64,000 bases of DNA, taken from the NCBI RefSeq assembly GCF_040783535.2, contig NZ_JBFONW020000001.1, positions 248,001 to 312,000 of the forward strand, given 5' to 3'. The position numbers were made by a program, and so were the translations under genes. The DNA is from Aestuariibius insulae (GTDB lineage: Bacteria > Pseudomonadota > Alphaproteobacteria > Rhodobacterales > Rhodobacteraceae). Shown here piece by piece: positions 35,718 through 43,288 of the stretch. Within the stretch, counting starts at the first letter, position 1. Each line of letters begins with the position of its first letter. Below the pieces are notes generated by a model. The model was not told where the DNA came from. It saw only the letters and a program-made list of their open reading frames with translations, and searched no databases.

Positions 35718-36772
35718 TGGGACTTCACGAGGAGATCGACAAAGCGGAGCAGCGTATACGGGGCTTTCGTTGGCCAAAACTCAAGCGGGTTACCTCTGCG
35801 GATCAAAAGAGAAACGATGTTCAAGCTCGTCTGAAGGGATTGAGTGTCGAACTCGGTACATCTGGATCGGTTTTGAAAGCGGGGGAGGTGACGTGGACCT
35901 CCAAAGGCTGTCTCAAGGTCGCGGGGAGTGTTGGCGACAGATCATTCACCATCGCTATGCCGGAAGATTTCCTGCAGGTTTTGCTGGAAGTATACGGCTG
36001 CGATCAGGATATTGCTGTCCTTTGCGAAAAGCGTTTGGCTCTTGTGCTAGAACACCTGCTCTCGCTTCCGATTTCCCGTCTTGAATCATTGCTGGATCTT
36101 CCAATCACATTGACGGAGGTGTCGGTCGGTAAGAGACCAAAAAAAGGATTCGGGATGTTTGTGGAGATCCCAGATCGTCCGCAAATTCCGGTCCTTCTAA
36201 AATGCGATGACGCTCTTATTGATAGGATTTCGAACCTACTTCCTACCGGTAGAGACCTGCCCATTCCCAAAGCGCTCAACGACACGAAGTTTTCTGTCAG
36301 CCTCATGGCTCCCGATCTGACCTTGTCGGTCAGAGACTACGAGGCTCTCGAGCTCGGGGACGCCCTTACGCTCGATCCAGCTTGGCGCAAGCCCTCTGCC
36401 TTTCGCCTTCGTGTTGCGGATTTTCTTACGGGTTCCATTGAACCGAAAGACGGAAAGCTCCGGCAAAAGGGGCCGTTTGAATACAAGACATCACACAACA
36501 AGGAAACAATGGATATGACGACCTTAGCGGAGGCCCCGGCTCAGCACAGCGCTAGCCCTATCGAAAATCTGCCCGTTACGATCTCAGTGGAGCTTGACCG
36601 AAAGGAGATGAACCTGGCGGAGGTCCGCGCGCTCACAGAAGGAGCAGTTTTACCGTTCTCGACCGATCTCCCAAGCGAAGTCACGCTGATGGTGAACGGA
36701 TCCGCGATCGCGGTCGGCGAGCTTGTCCAACTAGATGACCGGTTCGGTGTTCGTGTGGTTCGTTTCGTCTGA
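35717..36772 (+). CDS. sctQ: Type III secretion cytoplasmic-ring protein SctQ
   Basis: 351 aa from GTG 35717. The N-terminal ~250 residues are divergent. The C-terminal SpoA domain is clear (NLPVTISVELDRKEMNLAEV, PSEVTLMVNGSAIAVGELVQ, DRFGVRVVRFV). Forms the sorting-platform pods with SctK and SctL. No sctP-like gene lies between sctO and sctQ, where it usually is. An internal start for a short SctQ-C form is annotated separately. Confidence 0.9.
   Translation: MGLHEEIDKAEQRIRGFRWPKLKRVTSADQKRNDVQARLKGLSVELGTSGSVLKAGEVTWTSKGCLKVAGSVGDRSFTIAMPEDFLQVLLEVYGCDQDIAVLCEKRLALVLEHLLSLPISRLESLLDLPITLTEVSVGKRPKKGFGMFVEIPDRPQIPVLLKCDDALIDRISNLLPTGRDLPIPKALNDTKFSVSLMAPDLTLSVRDYEALELGDALTLDPAWRKPSAFRLRVADFLTGSIEPKDGKLRQKGPFEYKTSHNKETMDMTTLAEAPAQHSASPIENLPVTISVELDRKEMNLAEVRALTEGAVLPFSTDLPSEVTLMVNGSAIAVGELVQLDDRFGVRVVRFV
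36509..36772 (+). CDS. Candidate internal translation product SctQ-C
   Basis: Within sctQ, AAGGA (36500-36504) precedes in-frame ATG codons at 36509 and 36515, just before the SpoA domain. Initiation there would give about 87 residues, the size of the SctQ-C products known from Yersinia and other systems, where they are required for the ring. Predicted only from the ribosome site and the domain boundary. Confidence 0.5.
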   Translation: MDMTTLAEAPAQHSASPIENLPVTISVELDRKEMNLAEVRALTEGAVLPFSTDLPSEVTLMVNGSAIAVGELVQLDDRFGVRVVRFV

Positions 36773-36774
36773 AC

Positions 36775-37413
36775 ATGGAGTTTTCCGGCCCTCTCATACT
36801 TGGTTTCGTCGCGGGCTTCTTTCTGCTTGCAATAGTGACCCTTACGTCCTTCGCAAAAATCTCGATTGTAATGATGGTAGTCCGGCAGGCATTGGGCCTA
36901 CAGCAAGTCCCGTCGAACATCATCTTGCTCGCTCTTGCCCTCTTTATCTCGATATTCATCTCAATGCCTGTGTTTTCGGCCTCTCTTGGAGCCGTTATCG
37001 AAAGCGATGCCAGTATCGAGACAGTTCAGGGGATGTTCGACCTTTGGAATGCTGGGGTCGCTCCTTTTCAGCGGTTTTTGGTGGCGAACATAGATGCCGA
37101 GTACCTTGGTTTCTTCGTTGATATCTCAAACGAAGTCTGGAGCGGATCCGGTATCACAGGGTCGGAGAACGACTTTGTCATACAGGTCCCCGCATTCATG
37201 ATTTCAGAGCTCACAGAAGCCTTTCGAATCGGGTTTCTACTCTATCTCCCGTTCATTGCGATTGATCTCGCAGTTACAGGCATCCTCATGGCTCTAGGTA
37301 TGCAGATGGTACAACCCAATATCATTGCTGTTCCTTTTAAACTGCTGACTTTTGTATTTGTGGACGGATGGGCTCGTTTAGTGGAGGGTCTCGTGTTGAC
37401 CTATACGGCCTGA
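36775..37413 (+). CDS. sctR: Type III export-gate protein SctR
   Basis: 212 aa, membrane protein of the FliP/YscR family. Signature in SFAKISIVMMVVRQALGLQQVP and the C-terminal PFIAIDLAVTGILMALGMQM followed by PFKLLTFVFVDGW. Core of the export gate with SctS and SctT. Two bp after sctQ. Confidence 0.96.
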   Translation: MEFSGPLILGFVAGFFLLAIVTLTSFAKISIVMMVVRQALGLQQVPSNIILLALALFISIFISMPVFSASLGAVIESDASIETVQGMFDLWNAGVAPFQRFLVANIDAEYLGFFVDISNEVWSGSGITGSENDFVIQVPAFMISELTEAFRIGFLLYLPFIAIDLAVTGILMALGMQMVQPNIIAVPFKLLTFVFVDGWARLVEGLVLTYTA

Positions 37414-37416
37414 CCC

Positions 37417-37686
37417 GTGCCTGAAGAGTCTTTCGCGACTCTCTTGATCGCGTTCATGTTGGATGTGGCGATTCTGGCAGGTATTCCGCTCGCCGTTGCG
37501 ACAGTAAGTGGACTGCTTGTGGCGTTCTTTCAGGCCATCACGCAGATACAAGATCAAACACTATCTCAGACGGTGAAGATTGCCGCCATCGCGATTATTC
37601 TGATCTCTTTTAGTAGTGCTCTTGTCGGTCCTCTTTTGACTTCAACTCGAACCGTCTTCAATGACTTCCATATGATTGTTCGATAG
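37417..37686 (+). CDS. sctS: Type III export-gate protein SctS
   Basis: 89 aa from GTG 37417, two membrane helices, FliQ/YscS family: LAVATVSGLLVAFFQAITQIQDQTL is the family signature region. Lies 3 bp after the sctR stop. Confidence 0.94.
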   Translation: MPEESFATLLIAFMLDVAILAGIPLAVATVSGLLVAFFQAITQIQDQTLSQTVKIAAIAIILISFSSALVGPLLTSTRTVFNDFHMIVR

Positions 37687-37692
37687 CTCGCT

Positions 37693-38505
37693 ATGAACGA
37701 AGAGATTGTGGATATCCTCACTCGAAATGGGTTTGAGGGGTTCTATGCGATGCTACTTTATACAGTCCTTCGACCACTCGGATTTCTTTTCGGTTTTTTG
37801 CCAATCAGTTGGGGTGTGGGGCAGGCAGTTTTGCTTCGGATGTCTATCGCTCTGGCATTGGGCCTTCCAATGTTTGTCGTGAATGCGCCGGGGGTCGAGG
37901 AGATTATCCAAGCGACACTTCCACTATTGTCGGCGCTTGCCGCCGTAAAGGAGTTTGGAGTAGGGTACGGAATTGGTTTTCTTGCGTCATTGCCTTTCTT
38001 CGCACTGCAGTATGCCGGCGCGATTACAGACTCTTTCAGGGGAGAGAGCGATGGAGGGCAAACCGATCCGACGGGCGGCACGCTACAGACATTCTCTGTT
38101 CTCTATCTCGTTATCGGGTTCTCAGTCTTCTTTTCCATGGGAGGACTATGGGACCTCGTTGGTCTTCTCTATGCAACCTATGGCGTATGGCCAGTATCGG
38201 GTGCCTTACCGGCTTTCACGATGGAGGCTGGCTTGGTTATGGTCGATCTTCTGCAAATAACCCTCGTAACGGCGATACAAATTTCAATCCCTCTTTTAGC
38301 TCTTCTTGTTACTATTGAGATTGCTATTTCTGTTGCAGCAAGATTGGCTCGGAAGTTCGGGTTTTATGATATGGCCTTCCCTATCAAGAATACTGCCGCC
38401 ATACTTACCCTGCCTATCGTAGCATGGTTTGTGTCGTCATTCTCTGAAACGAGTGTCGTTGATCTTTCTATCCTTCAAAACATGTTCGAGGCGATTATCG
38501 AATGA
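37693..38505 (+). CDS. sctT: Type III export-gate protein SctT
   Basis: 270 aa, multi-helix membrane protein of the FliR/YscT family (LRPLGFLFGFLPISWGVGQAVLL, EFGVGYGIGFLASLPFFALQ, GAITDSFRG). Completes the SctRST gate. The stop overlaps sctU by 4 bp. Confidence 0.94.
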   Translation: MNEEIVDILTRNGFEGFYAMLLYTVLRPLGFLFGFLPISWGVGQAVLLRMSIALALGLPMFVVNAPGVEEIIQATLPLLSALAAVKEFGVGYGIGFLASLPFFALQYAGAITDSFRGESDGGQTDPTGGTLQTFSVLYLVIGFSVFFSMGGLWDLVGLLYATYGVWPVSGALPAFTMEAGLVMVDLLQITLVTAIQISIPLLALLVTIEIAISVAARLARKFGFYDMAFPIKNTAAILTLPIVAWFVSSFSETSVVDLSILQNMFEAIIE

Positions 38506-39545
38506 GCGAAAGTGAAGAAAAGACGGAGAAGGCAAGTGCTCGAAAGCTAAGAAAGCAGCGCGAAGATGGATCAGTGCCAAGCTCGCAAGAGCTGTCTGGT
38601 CTTGTAGGTGCTGCAGTCGGTCTTCTTGTCCTAGCTGGCTTGGCGGCTGTTTTTCTTGGGCGAATTCTTGATTTCTATCGATTTCCTTTCGAGATGATGC
38701 AGGAGAACTTTCTTGATGCTCTAGATTCTGCAGCATCTACATATTCGAGGCTGATGACGCTCATTCTCGGACCAATACTTGGCTTGAGTATCTTTGTTTC
38801 AGTTATAGTTGCCATTATCTACAACAAAGGAATCGTATTTGCATTTAAACCAGTGACTCCCCAAATCGATCGTATTTCGCCAATGACCGGTTTGAAGCGA
38901 ATCTATGGAAAGCGTGGTTGGGTTGAAACCGGTATCTCGTCTGTTCGTCTTGTCATTTGGCTAACTTTCGCGTCGTTTTGCGCATACCTCATTATTCCAG
39001 ATCTCTTCAGCCTTTTTAGCTGTTCAATCGGCTGCAGTACAAAAGTAGTCGAACCACTTGCATGGTTCTATGTATTGGGAGCTGTGATGGTTTTTTTGTT
39101 ATCTGCTGGAGCTGATATGATTGTTCAGCGCTCACTCTTTCTATCGGAGCAGATGATGACCAAGAGTGAGGTCAAGCAAGAGCGAAAGGAGCAAGGTGGA
39201 ACACCCGAGATCCGGAAGGAGCGCCGTCGGCGTGCATCCGAGGACAGCAAGTCTGCAGATGCCATTGGTCCAGGGCGGGCAAATATGTGCTTCTTCTCTC
39301 CCGAGGGAGCGGTCACTATCCGATATCATCCGGAGCATGCGCCGCTTCCCAGGGTGACCGCAAAGGGAACGAGCTCTGAGAAGGTTCGCGATCTCAGAGA
39401 GAATGTTCGGGAGCGCGGAATGCCCGAGATGCAGCATGACTTCATTGTAAAGACGTGCCTCAAGAAATCTCCCGGCGATGCGATCGACTCAGAGATCTTC
39501 GAGGAATTTGCACTAGCGCTTCGAGCTCTCTTTTCGAAGCGCTAG
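38502..39545 (+). CDS. sctU: Type III export-switch protein SctU with altered self-cleavage motif
   Basis: 347 aa. The N-terminal EEKTEKASARKLRKQREDG, four membrane helices and ISPMTGLKRIYGKRGWVE are typical of FlhB/YscU. In the cytoplasmic domain, where the family has Asn-Pro-Thr-His at the self-cleavage loop, this protein has Ser266-Pro-Glu-Gly (context MCFFSPEGAVTIRYHPEHAPLP). The flanking alignment, including the downstream PLPRVTAKG, is otherwise kept. The Asn whose cyclisation drives cleavage is therefore missing, and so is the His. Frame is intact and the neighbours are coupled, so it does not look like a pseudogene. Confidence 0.93.
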   Translation: MSESEEKTEKASARKLRKQREDGSVPSSQELSGLVGAAVGLLVLAGLAAVFLGRILDFYRFPFEMMQENFLDALDSAASTYSRLMTLILGPILGLSIFVSVIVAIIYNKGIVFAFKPVTPQIDRISPMTGLKRIYGKRGWVETGISSVRLVIWLTFASFCAYLIIPDLFSLFSCSIGCSTKVVEPLAWFYVLGAVMVFLLSAGADMIVQRSLFLSEQMMTKSEVKQERKEQGGTPEIRKERRRRASEDSKSADAIGPGRANMCFFSPEGAVTIRYHPEHAPLPRVTAKGTSSEKVRDLRENVRERGMPEMQHDFIVKTCLKKSPGDAIDSEIFEEFALALRALFSKR

Positions 39546-39549
39546 TCGC

Positions 39550-41670
39550 TTATGCCGACTTCTTCAAGTCGCCTGACACGCGCCGACGAGTGCGTTCGAG
39601 CTTTATTACTTCTACCGGGTAGGTCGTTATCTCCGACGAAAGTTCATGTGGGGCTAGAACCGACATGTGTAGGTTATGCGAGGCAAGGTAGTTCCGGAAC
39701 CTGCGGCGCAAGTCTGCCGCAGCGACGATAGCGATATGGCGACCACCTTCACCCTCGGATGGGATCAGCGCCCGAAACTGCGTCAAAAGCTCGTCATTTA
39801 CTTCAGGCTCGAAGATAAGACCGTCGTTCACCACGCTATTGGTTTCGGTACGCTTCGCTTGGGCAAGGCCCTGCCGCGCCAATGTCTCGATGCTCGGATC
39901 CAGAAGGGCCACGCCTAAGATCCGGTCAGGCCCGGAGATTCTAAAGCAAAGCTGACGCTTCATGGCACCCCGAAGGCATTCTGCAAGGATAACCGGTGTC
40001 GGATTGTTGTTATCGGCATGAAGCCAGTAGTGCAGCGACGTAACGAGGAGGCCGATTGGGCGGATGGGTATCCCGTCCTCAATGAGATAACGCAGGACCT
40101 GATAGAGCGCAGGCCGGGCGAGCTTTGCTTCGACTTCTTCCATTGGACCCGGCTCCGCCAGACGAGCGTGTTCGACAACTTCCGAGAAAACAGCTTGCGA
40201 AAAGAGCGTTCCGAGATTGCGTTCATAGAGGCGGAAGGTCAGTCGAGCCAGAACCGGTTCGACAGACTCGACCTCGACACCGAGTCCTTCCAGTTCGCTT
40301 TTGAAGGCATCGGCAACCCAAACGCCGTGAAAGCTTGGCCAATCGACATCGACCACGCTAGCCGGATCCCTATTCAAGAGCCGCGGCACGTCATTGCCAC
40401 CCTGAACGAGAATGCAGTCTGGCTCCAAGCTGTTCTGAAAAATGGGAACTTCATCGAGTTCAATAATGAAACCGGTCCCTCCGATAATCGAAGATGTCGT
40501 GACCGCGGCGCGGGGGAAGGGGACGCCTCTCGTCGCGGTGAGACGTTGAAAGGCATCGGACAGCTGACGCTCCAAGCTGGCGAGATCGAGTGTCTCAGCT
40601 GCATCCTCTGAGAGAATAAGCTTGAAACGATCGCTTACAGACAATGACACTTCGTCCGTGGCTGCCGCAGATCCTGGATCGTCCTGAAGCTCGATCTCTC
40701 CGTCGAGAGCCTCTGTCCCGTCTGGCTCGATCGCAGCAAGGCGACGCCGCAAGAGAACGGCCGCTATCACAAGGACCATACTCATCACTGTAAAAACCAT
40801 AGTCGGGAAGCCGGGAATAAAGCCAATGGCCAGCACGACCATGGCGGCAACCGACGGAACTCTGGGATCAGAGACAAGCTCCTTCGAGATATCTGTACCC
40901 AGATCGTCGTTGTCCTTACCCGCAGCGCGAGTAACGATGATACCTGCGCACAGAGACATGAGGAGAGCCGGAATTTGTGCTACAAGTCCGTCGCCGACAG
41001 TAAGCAGTGAGAAAACGCCTACAGCTTCTCCAAAGCCATATCCGTGCAAGCTCATGCCAACGGCAATGCCGCCAAGAAGATTGATGCAGATGATGATGAG
41101 GCCTGCAATGGCATCACCCTTAACGAACTTCATCGCACCATCCATAGCGCCAAAGAACTGACTGTCCTTATCGAGGCGCTGACGCATGGCGGTCGCCTCA
41201 TCGGCCTCGAGATTTCCGGCTCTAAGCTCGGCATCGATGCTCAGTTGTTTGCCGGGTAGCGCATCGAGAGCAAAACGCGCGCCCACTTCGGCGACTCTTT
41301 CCGCGCCTTTGGTGACAACCAGAAACTGGACAACCGTAATGATCAGGAAAATGACCAGGCCAATGGCCACAGATCCGCTAACGACGAAATCACCGAACGT
41401 TTCGATGATCTGTCCAGCATCCGCTTCGCTGAGAATAAGACGTGTTGTACCGACGGATAAGGCCAGGCGAAACGCCGTTCCGATCAGGATAACCGATGGA
41501 AAGGTGGAAAAGTCAGAGGGATGCTTCAGGTAAAGAGCGACCATGAGAAGAAGAACGGAAATCGAGATGTTCAACGCCAGAAGAACATCGATTATGTCCT
41601 GACTGAGTGGGATGACCATCAGTGTCAACGTAGCGACGATGATGGCAATCAGAAGCAGGTCCTTGCGCAT
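39550..41670 (-). CDS. sctV: Type III major export-gate protein SctV
   Basis: 706 aa, FlhA/YscV family: about eight membrane helices in the first ~320 residues including PSVILIGTAFRLALSVGTTRLIL and the FHIPEP-like region GARFALDALPGKQLSIDAEL, followed by a large cytoplasmic domain that forms the nonameric ring (LYQVLRYLIEDGIPIRPIGLLV). On the opposite strand to sctU, their stops only 4 bp apart. Lies behind a strong terminator (41707-41727) that ends the lectin gene, so it needs read-through or its own promoter in the short gap. Confidence 0.96.
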   Translation of the reverse strand: MRKDLLLIAIIVATLTLMVIPLSQDIIDVLLALNISISVLLLMVALYLKHPSDFSTFPSVILIGTAFRLALSVGTTRLILSEADAGQIIETFGDFVVSGSVAIGLVIFLIITVVQFLVVTKGAERVAEVGARFALDALPGKQLSIDAELRAGNLEADEATAMRQRLDKDSQFFGAMDGAMKFVKGDAIAGLIIICINLLGGIAVGMSLHGYGFGEAVGVFSLLTVGDGLVAQIPALLMSLCAGIIVTRAAGKDNDDLGTDISKELVSDPRVPSVAAMVVLAIGFIPGFPTMVFTVMSMVLVIAAVLLRRRLAAIEPDGTEALDGEIELQDDPGSAAATDEVSLSVSDRFKLILSEDAAETLDLASLERQLSDAFQRLTATRGVPFPRAAVTTSSIIGGTGFIIELDEVPIFQNSLEPDCILVQGGNDVPRLLNRDPASVVDVDWPSFHGVWVADAFKSELEGLGVEVESVEPVLARLTFRLYERNLGTLFSQAVFSEVVEHARLAEPGPMEEVEAKLARPALYQVLRYLIEDGIPIRPIGLLVTSLHYWLHADNNNPTPVILAECLRGAMKRQLCFRISGPDRILGVALLDPSIETLARQGLAQAKRTETNSVVNDGLIFEPEVNDELLTQFRALIPSEGEGGRHIAIVAAADLRRRFRNYLASHNLHMSVLAPHELSSEITTYPVEVIKLERTRRRVSGDLKKSA

Positions 41671-41706
41671 CTTAACTCCCCCGAGATGAACGGTTGGAAA
41701 AAGAAA

Positions 41707-41727
41707 AAGGGGGCGTATAGCCCCCTT
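41707..41727 (-). terminator. Rho-independent terminator after the lectin-needle fusion gene
   Basis: On the minus strand a perfect 8-bp stem AAGGGGGC/GCCCCCTT with a 5-nt loop is followed by TTTTTCTTTTT counting the stem's last Ts. It lies 18 bp after the stop of the lectin gene and 37 bp before the sctV start. Confidence 0.88.
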
Positions 41728-41744
41728 CTCGTTGCCTTCTAGTT

Positions 41745-41930
41745 TTAGCCTTGGACCTTACCAGATTGATCCTTTGCAACCTTAGCGCCTGCAGTATTCT
41801 CTTGGAAATCCATGTTCATATCCATGACCTTTAGGTAGAGTTTGTTCGCTCGGTCCTCGAGATCGCTGGCAGCTGCATCGTTGACCTCATTTGGGGATCC
41901 AGAGTTGTGTTCAGGTGAATCAACAGTCCC
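41745..41930 (-). repeat. Needle-like module, copy A (3' end of lectin gene)
   Basis: Encodes the last 61 residues of the lectin protein, 55 of which are identical to residues 2-62 of the small protein at 42979-43167; the DNA is also clearly similar. The pair is a recent duplication within the island. Confidence 0.9.
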
Positions 41931-42815
41931 CTCGTCGACTTCAGCAGTTTCTGCCTCGGGCAGAGCTATGTCACGACCTTCGTTTCGGCCGGTATCGATA
42001 TAGTGACGAGCCGCCGCCTCAAGATCGCCGCCGAAGTACTCGTCAACGTCAGGGTTGGCAGCGAGGTAGTCTGCGCTCGAGAAGGTAGTCTCCCGTCCTT
42101 CGACTTCGCCGCTGGAGCTATAGTGGGTCCGGCCCATGTCGGAGTCGGCGCCGTAAGCATCCATAAGGTCAGTGTAACTGGCGATATATTCCAGCGATTG
42201 GAGATCGGACCAATCGTCCGATTTGATAGCCGCCTCACCAATCTTTCCAGTCTGACTCGACCATAGAGCAACTCCCGGATCGTCGTAGACAACTAGATTT
42301 CCGTCATCTTGCATAGCGAGCGTGAAACTGCGGTTCACGTTCCCCTCACTGCTATAGGTTTCGCTGTTCCACTCAGCTTCACCGGAGTAGTCATAAACTA
42401 CGAGGTTCCCATCTGATTGAACTACCATTTGTCCAGCAATAGCGTTGAAGTGTGTTCCAGAACTCCATGTCGCCTCCCCTGTCGTGGTATTATACACAAC
42501 GAGATTACCGTCTTCCTGAAAAACTACTTTGTATTGGCCGTTGTCAGATAGGAGGTAATCACCGGCAAGAAGGACTCCGTTTGTCAGCGTGTTCCCGACA
42601 TTCTGACCTGGTGTCACAAGAGCCTTTAAGGATTCTCCTTGCAGCGTATCAACGTTAGGCCGGATCAATTCAACAAAATTGCTCAAGCCCTCGAAATTAA
42701 TGACACCTTGAAGGTCTGTGCCATCGACAAGAGCCTGAACTATCTGTTCAGCGTTATCATAATCATGGTTAGTGGTTGGCTCTGGACTCCCAGCAATCGG
42801 GTGGGCCTCACTCAT
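41745..42815 (-). CDS. B-lectin protein with C-terminal needle-like module
   Basis: 356 aa from ATG 42815, preceded by GGAG; the frame could start five codons earlier. No signal peptide. Residues ~70-190 form a bulb-type (mannose-binding) lectin domain with three QxDGNLVVY blocks: FQEDGNLVVYN, VQSDGNLVVYD, MQDDGNLVVYD. Residues ~205-280 hold two repeats of the type (Y)xxxYxDL..HYxxxGxxEGR. The C-terminal 61 residues match the 62-aa needle-like protein encoded just upstream. Likely exported by the type III system as a carbohydrate-binding needle component or tip protein. Function inferred; the domain combination is new to me. Confidence 0.8.
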   Translation of the reverse strand: MSEAHPIAGSPEPTTNHDYDNAEQIVQALVDGTDLQGVINFEGLSNFVELIRPNVDTLQGESLKALVTPGQNVGNTLTNGVLLAGDYLLSDNGQYKVVFQEDGNLVVYNTTTGEATWSSGTHFNAIAGQMVVQSDGNLVVYDYSGEAEWNSETYSSEGNVNRSFTLAMQDDGNLVVYDDPGVALWSSQTGKIGEAAIKSDDWSDLQSLEYIASYTDLMDAYGADSDMGRTHYSSSGEVEGRETTFSSADYLAANPDVDEYFGGDLEAAARHYIDTGRNEGRDIALPEAETAEVDEGTVDSPEHNSGSPNEVNDAAASDLEDRANKLYLKVMDMNMDFQENTAGAKVAKDQSGKVQG

Positions 42816-42943
42816 TTTGAACTCCATCATCTAATTCTGGGGATGACGCAACTTCAACATCATCAGGCCAGATGTTATGTGCCCTGAAAGCGTGGACCAT
42901 AAATCCAGTCCAGAGCAGCGATTGCCATATCTTTCCGGCGATA

Positions 42944-42969
42944 TATGGAGCGCAATAATGCGCTCCATA
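42944..42969 (-). promoter_or_regulatory. 11-bp perfect hairpin between the needle-like gene and the lectin gene
   Basis: TATGGAGCGCA (42944-42954) and TGCGCTCCATA (42959-42969) with a 4-nt loop, 10 bp after the stop of the 62-aa gene. No U-tract. It may stabilise the abundant needle mRNA and reduce transcription or translation of the lectin gene downstream. Confidence 0.65.
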
Positions 42970-42978
42970 CTCCTCAGT

Positions 42979-43164
42979 TTAGCCTTGAACCTTACCGGAT
43001 TGATCCTTCGCAACCTTAGCGCCAGCGGTGGCTTCCTGAAAATCCATATTCATATCCATGACTTTGAGGTACAGCGTATTCGCCCGATCCTCAAGATCTT
43101 GGGCAGCTGCATCGTTTACTTCCTCGGGGCTTCCAGCATTGTGCTCTGGTGAGGTAACGGTTCC
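42979..43164 (-). repeat. Needle-like module, copy B (62-aa gene)
   Basis: Second copy of the duplicated module: 55 of 61 encoded residues equal the C-terminus of the lectin protein (copy A at 41745-41930). Confidence 0.9.
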
Positions 43165-43167
43165 CAT
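42979..43167 (-). CDS. Small needle/pilin-like type III protein (SctF candidate)
   Basis: 62 aa with a strong AAGGAGA site 7 bp before the ATG, implying high expression. No Cys, no Trp, no signal peptide. After SPEHNAGSPEEV it is one long predicted helix (LEDRANTLYLKVMDMNMDF) ending EATAGAKVAKDQSGKVQG. The end resembles the C-terminal helix of needle subunits (pattern Q-x-x-T-x-x-x-K-x-x-K-D). The stretch EDRxxxLYL is shared with the sctI-like protein at 44553. It is shorter than YscF/PrgI (about 80 aa) and lacks an obvious first helix, so it is nearer to Hrp/rhizobial pilins. No other needle candidate is present. Confidence 0.6.
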   Translation of the reverse strand: MGTVTSPEHNAGSPEEVNDAAAQDLEDRANTLYLKVMDMNMDFQEATAGAKVAKDQSGKVQG

Positions 43168-43288
43168 GGTCTTCTCCTTAGTTAGGCCTTTTGGCCGAAT
43201 GTGCCGGATTTAATCCGGCGATTACGCCCTTTTATATTTAGGGCATTTCGTAAGATATACGGTCTCACGAAGATCGATCTCCTCGAAG

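Noticed and set aside
38502..39545. sctU as a pseudogene
   Set aside because: Frame is intact, spacing is coupled and the rest of the domain aligns; the changed SPEG loop alone is not evidence of decay.
42979..43167. Calling the 62-aa protein sctI instead of needle
   Set aside because: It shares EDR-x3-LYL with the sctI-like protein at 44553, but the latter is in the canonical place before sctD and has the longer rod-type N-terminus; the 62-aa protein is closer to needle/pilin in size and expression signals. Not fully excluded.
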